From: Actinostola sp. cb2023
Taxonomy: Eukaryota; Cnidaria; Anthozoa; Actiniaria; Actinostolidae
Reading direction: 5' to 3'
Assembly: GCA_033675265.1 (NCBI GenBank)
Contig: JAUJYZ010000838.1
Location: forward strand, 186,001 to 250,000
DNA: 64,000 nucleotides
Shown: one piece after another, positions 59,159 through 64,000 of the stretch
Position numbering within the stretch: the first letter of the stretch is position 1
Layout: each line of letters opens with the position of its first letter
Program-made: the position numbers and the translations under genes
Notes under the pieces: generated by a model
What the model was told of the DNA's origin: nothing
Database searches by the model: none
Seen by the model: the letters and a program-made list of their open reading frames with translations, nothing else

Positions 59159-59221
<63 letters not shown>
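58642..59221. mobile_element. Composite element with tRNA-like core and 60-base poly-C
   Basis: Imperfect inverted ends (AGTGGGGATGCTCGTCGG near 58653 and its near-complement at 59135-59152). Inside, 58708-58770 carries box A-like TGGCCTAGTTGG and box B-like CAGTTCGATCC, as in a tRNA-derived SINE. The element is followed at once by 60 uninterrupted cytosines (59162-59221). Confidence 0.55.
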
Positions 59222-59222
<1 letters not shown>

Positions 59223-59446
59223 CTAAATTAAATCTGGATAGGTTAGTCAGGATAGATGTACAGTTTGACTGATACCTGAACTGTGACATGATCACATGAA
59301 CTGTGGTTTGATACGATATCCACGGTCATTTCATGTGATTAATCTACGGGGTATGTTAGGTTAACTCAATAAATGTCAATACTTCAAATTTCACCATAGA
59401 TCGAGTACAAAGTAACACAAATTTGCACAAAATAGTACAAAATAGC

Positions 59447-59600
59447 ACTAAAAATAATAATCATAATAATAATGGTCGTTCTTATATAGCGCATTTCACA
59501 TTCGCCCCATGCAATGCGCTTTACAGCCGAAGAAGGACTTTTTCGGGCTGCATATGCAAAGGAACCCATGGCAGCCGAGCAGCTTACAATCATGAGGAGT
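59447..59600 (+). repeat. (TAA)n plus TTATATAGCGCATTTCACA element
   Basis: Close match to 63212-63340: shared TTATATAGCGCATTTCACAT, GAAGGACTTTTTCGGGCTGC and CCCATG-CAGCCGA. Relatives with only the first part lie at 58395, 60355 and 63585. SINE-like family. Confidence 0.75.
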
Positions 59601-59997
59601 TTATAGTATGTTACGCCTCCATCACTAATTAAACAATAGAAATATCACTATTTAGTACTAAAATAAGTGTTTGTACTCTATTAAAAAGTTCATTGTTTTT
59701 ATATGGGGTAGATGATTCAGCATTCCAAGATGACGTCACGCTGTGTGTATGACGCAAGTCCATTGTGGTCATGCGCATACGATGCGTCTAAGGGAAGTGT
59801 TTCAAGTCTAGTCGGGTAATTTGAGAAACATGAATGCTATTTGGAGAATTGTCTCATTGCAAAACTGCTTGGCTCTCGGGAATGTCATAGATTCCAAATC
59901 TTTCCATACTGAACTATGAAGATCACTACGGTTGAAAAAGTTTTGAAACATTCCTTTAAAATTTATTATTAAAAATACTTTTCTCTTCATAGCCTTT

Positions 59998-60200
<203 letters not shown>

Positions 60201-60874
60201 CAGGTGCGGATCCAGAGATTTTGCAAAAGGGGGGAGTGGGGCGTTCAGGTTGGACATTGCCATTCGGTTTCAGCCAAATTTTATGTAAATATTTTTTTTG
60301 GCAAGAAAGGTATTCAAATTTCCAAAAGGAAGACCTGCACCTCCTTCGCCCCACCCTGAATAATAATAATATGATATTTATATGGCGCTATTAGAATTGT
60401 TTAACCTCGAGATACCATGCACTTGATCCTTTTAAGCAGCAGAGGTCTGTTTTTGTAGACCTCGTAGTGGGGGCAATTATGCGGTCCATGCCATCAACAA
60501 ATCCTAACAGGTCTTTTCGATAAGAGTTTCTTAATTAATTTCATGTTAAAATATTTCGTCGACAATTTCTTGCTGCATTTTTGTAGCCATTGCTGACAGC
60601 GCCTGTAGAATCCATTACACTTCGTCAAAGTTTCTGACGCGGATGGACGGGCTGGAATCGATCCGCCATCAGTAAGTTTTCAAGTCAAGTCAATTCATTT
60701 TATCCACTGTAAGCATGCAATTGCAATACTAGCCATATTCAACAGACAAAGTTTCTATTAATTTGCAGCTATGTTCTTCATGAACGCCTTAATAGGCTAT
60801 TAAGATGAATTCATTGCGATGATTTCAAATGACATTCAAAATGAGTTGGCTGAATTGTGAAAAATCATATCAGG

Positions 60875-60936
60875 TAGCTTCCTTTGCAGACGTTATTGCG
60901 AAGTGATAACCAACTAAAACGTCTGCAAAGGAGGCT
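60875..60936. mobile_element. Small TIR element TAGCTTCCTTTGCAGACG
   Basis: 62 bp; TAGCTTCCTTTGCAGACGTT and AACGTCTGCAAAGGAGGCTA flank a short centre. Confidence 0.75.
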
Positions 60937-61789
60937 AATTAAGGGACTGGTATATAGTATAACTCCCATATACTTTTAAAGTTGTGAGGGCTACAAGTTT
61001 ATTAGTGCTATGCACTATTATGTACTACCCTGTTTAAGTAAAAGACTGTACATGATCGAGTCACTGGAGTTACTGGGGCCACACCTTCATTTGTAACTCA
61101 AGCATAACTAAAGATTGATGTGGTGCTTGCACAAGTGTAAGAGTGGGTGTGGCAGAAGAAGGAACGTGGATCTGCATTGTTGCTGGAAGCATTGCAATAT
61201 AACGAGCAACAATGCATACTAGCTATGTCCTAATGAATTCTCTTCCTCGGATTCCCACTTCATCTTTTAATGTTCTTTCCGTCACGGATGGTTTACTGAA
61301 GAATTCAAAGTATCAGACAACCCTTTAAGTAGTGCGTTTTTCTCCTTAATTAACGCCATAATTCAACCCATACTCACTAATCAGCTTTGACGGACTGTAA
61401 TGATGATTTCCCCAAACTGATAAAACACGTTTCCTCGGGATTAACTAATGTAGTTTTAATACGTGTAAAATCTGTTTAGTTTAGATACTGTCTGTGGCAT
61501 CTTGTCAAGAGGATGCAGTCTTCAGTGCACCTTGTAGTTATAATAATAAAGTCAAATTCTTAATGTGTCAAAGGCCAATCTTACCTTTCACTGGGAGAAT
61601 TTGGGAAAAGCAAAATATTTGATGCATCTATATTACTAAATATAGATCGATTGAAGGTGCGATCATTGTAGCTAGAAACATATACTATTAATTATACTTC
61701 AGCTGAGTTTACCTAAACGCGAACTATTCGTCTTATATTATGTTCCTTTTTGTCCCTACTTGTGTCCATTTTTCGTCCAATAATAGGCG

Positions 61790-61932
61790 ATTGACGACTC
61801 TTAAATAATATCCATATGCGGGCTTAGCCTCACTTCTGAGATAGAAAACAAAAGCAGAAATTAGAATAACAAAACAACAACTCCTGGATTCGAGGCTAAA
61901 CCCGCATATGAATATTATTCAAGGTCGTCAAT
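61790..61932. mobile_element. Foldback ATTGACGACTCTTAAATAAT
   Basis: 143 bp with arms of about 42 bases containing CATATGCGGGCTTAGCCTC. The sequence between here and 62425 has no other supported feature; a minus ORF at 62020-62292 has no recognisable domain. Confidence 0.85.
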
Positions 61933-62425
61933 ATGCTCTCCTTCGCAACAATTAACTCCATGGGATCTGATTTCTTGGGTGCATGTAATTATCACTCCAT
62001 CCTAGCGGGACGTAACAGTTCACATGGTAAAAAATTGGTCTCGGCCTTTCCAAACACGAAAACAATGCCCCAAGAACTGCAGTGACGACCGAATTATCCT
62101 TCGATGAAAGATGCGTTGAAGCTCCTCAAAGAGTTCAGTGATAGATGGCTTTGTTTTCTTTAAAGTATCTAACTGGGAGACTGAGAAAAGCGACAGTTGA
62201 ATTACAGCTTGAATCAAGAGACTGATTTGTAAACGATCTCTGTGATGCATCTCACCCCCTAATGTGACTTGAGGAACTTGACATTCAGCCACGATCGACA
62301 GACAGCTGGCGATGCCTCGGGGTCCAATGAGTACGTATACAGCTTAAATACCTCTGAAGTTCTTCAATGTTTTTCAAGTCTACACCTACTTACCCCGTGT
62401 CGAAGAAAGTCGTCGAGGTAGCTGA

Positions 62426-64000
<1,575 letters not shown>

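Overview
The window is animal nuclear DNA: spliced genes with GT-AG introns, hundreds of bases to several kb of intron filled with small inverted-repeat transposons and microsatellites, and no bacterial features. Gene content (a UBE3A-type HECT ligase with an AZUL zinc finger, lysosomal alpha-L-fucosidase, mitochondrial lipoyl synthase, a membrane-anchored collagen) is metazoan. Intron-rich genes, TACATGTA-rich DNA and the repeat types suggest a marine invertebrate, perhaps a sponge or cnidarian. That placement is an inference of low confidence.

Layout. 1-2998: hexanucleotide array interrupted by a 1.2 kb segment that recurs inverted at 30357-31928. 3070-11741 (minus): HECT E3 ligase of the UBE3A family, nine exons read; the last part with the catalytic cysteine is not in the window. 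11742-12864: head-to-head intergenic gap. 12865-19570 (plus): complete alpha-L-fucosidase A, 8 exons, 466 residues. 19571-29968: gene-poor repeat zone (foldback elements, a segmental tandem duplication, a 133-bp satellite, a mariner/pogo-like element). 29969-47163 (plus): complete fucosidase B, 8 exons, 463 residues, with introns inflated by several TIR elements, a 4.1 kb non-autonomous element carrying a decamer minisatellite, and an 18-unit 96-bp tandem array. 49118-58223 (plus): complete lipoyl synthase, 11 exons, 386 residues, hosting nested palindromes, including a 1.77 kb foldback with arms of about 570 bp. 58224-62425: repeats. 62426-64000 (plus): first two exons of a type II transmembrane collagen that runs out of the window.

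The genes have no shared pathway; they are ordinary housekeeping or secretory genes. All exon models were assembled by hand from splice sites, phase and remembered family conservation. The interest lies in the repeat landscape: two transposon copies with different perfect 7-bp target duplications, three hammerhead-ribozyme-like cores (one just downstream of a Penelope-type GIY-YIG ORF), Russian-doll palindromes inside one lipoyl synthase intron, and mosaic divergence between the two fucosidase genes that points to gene conversion.
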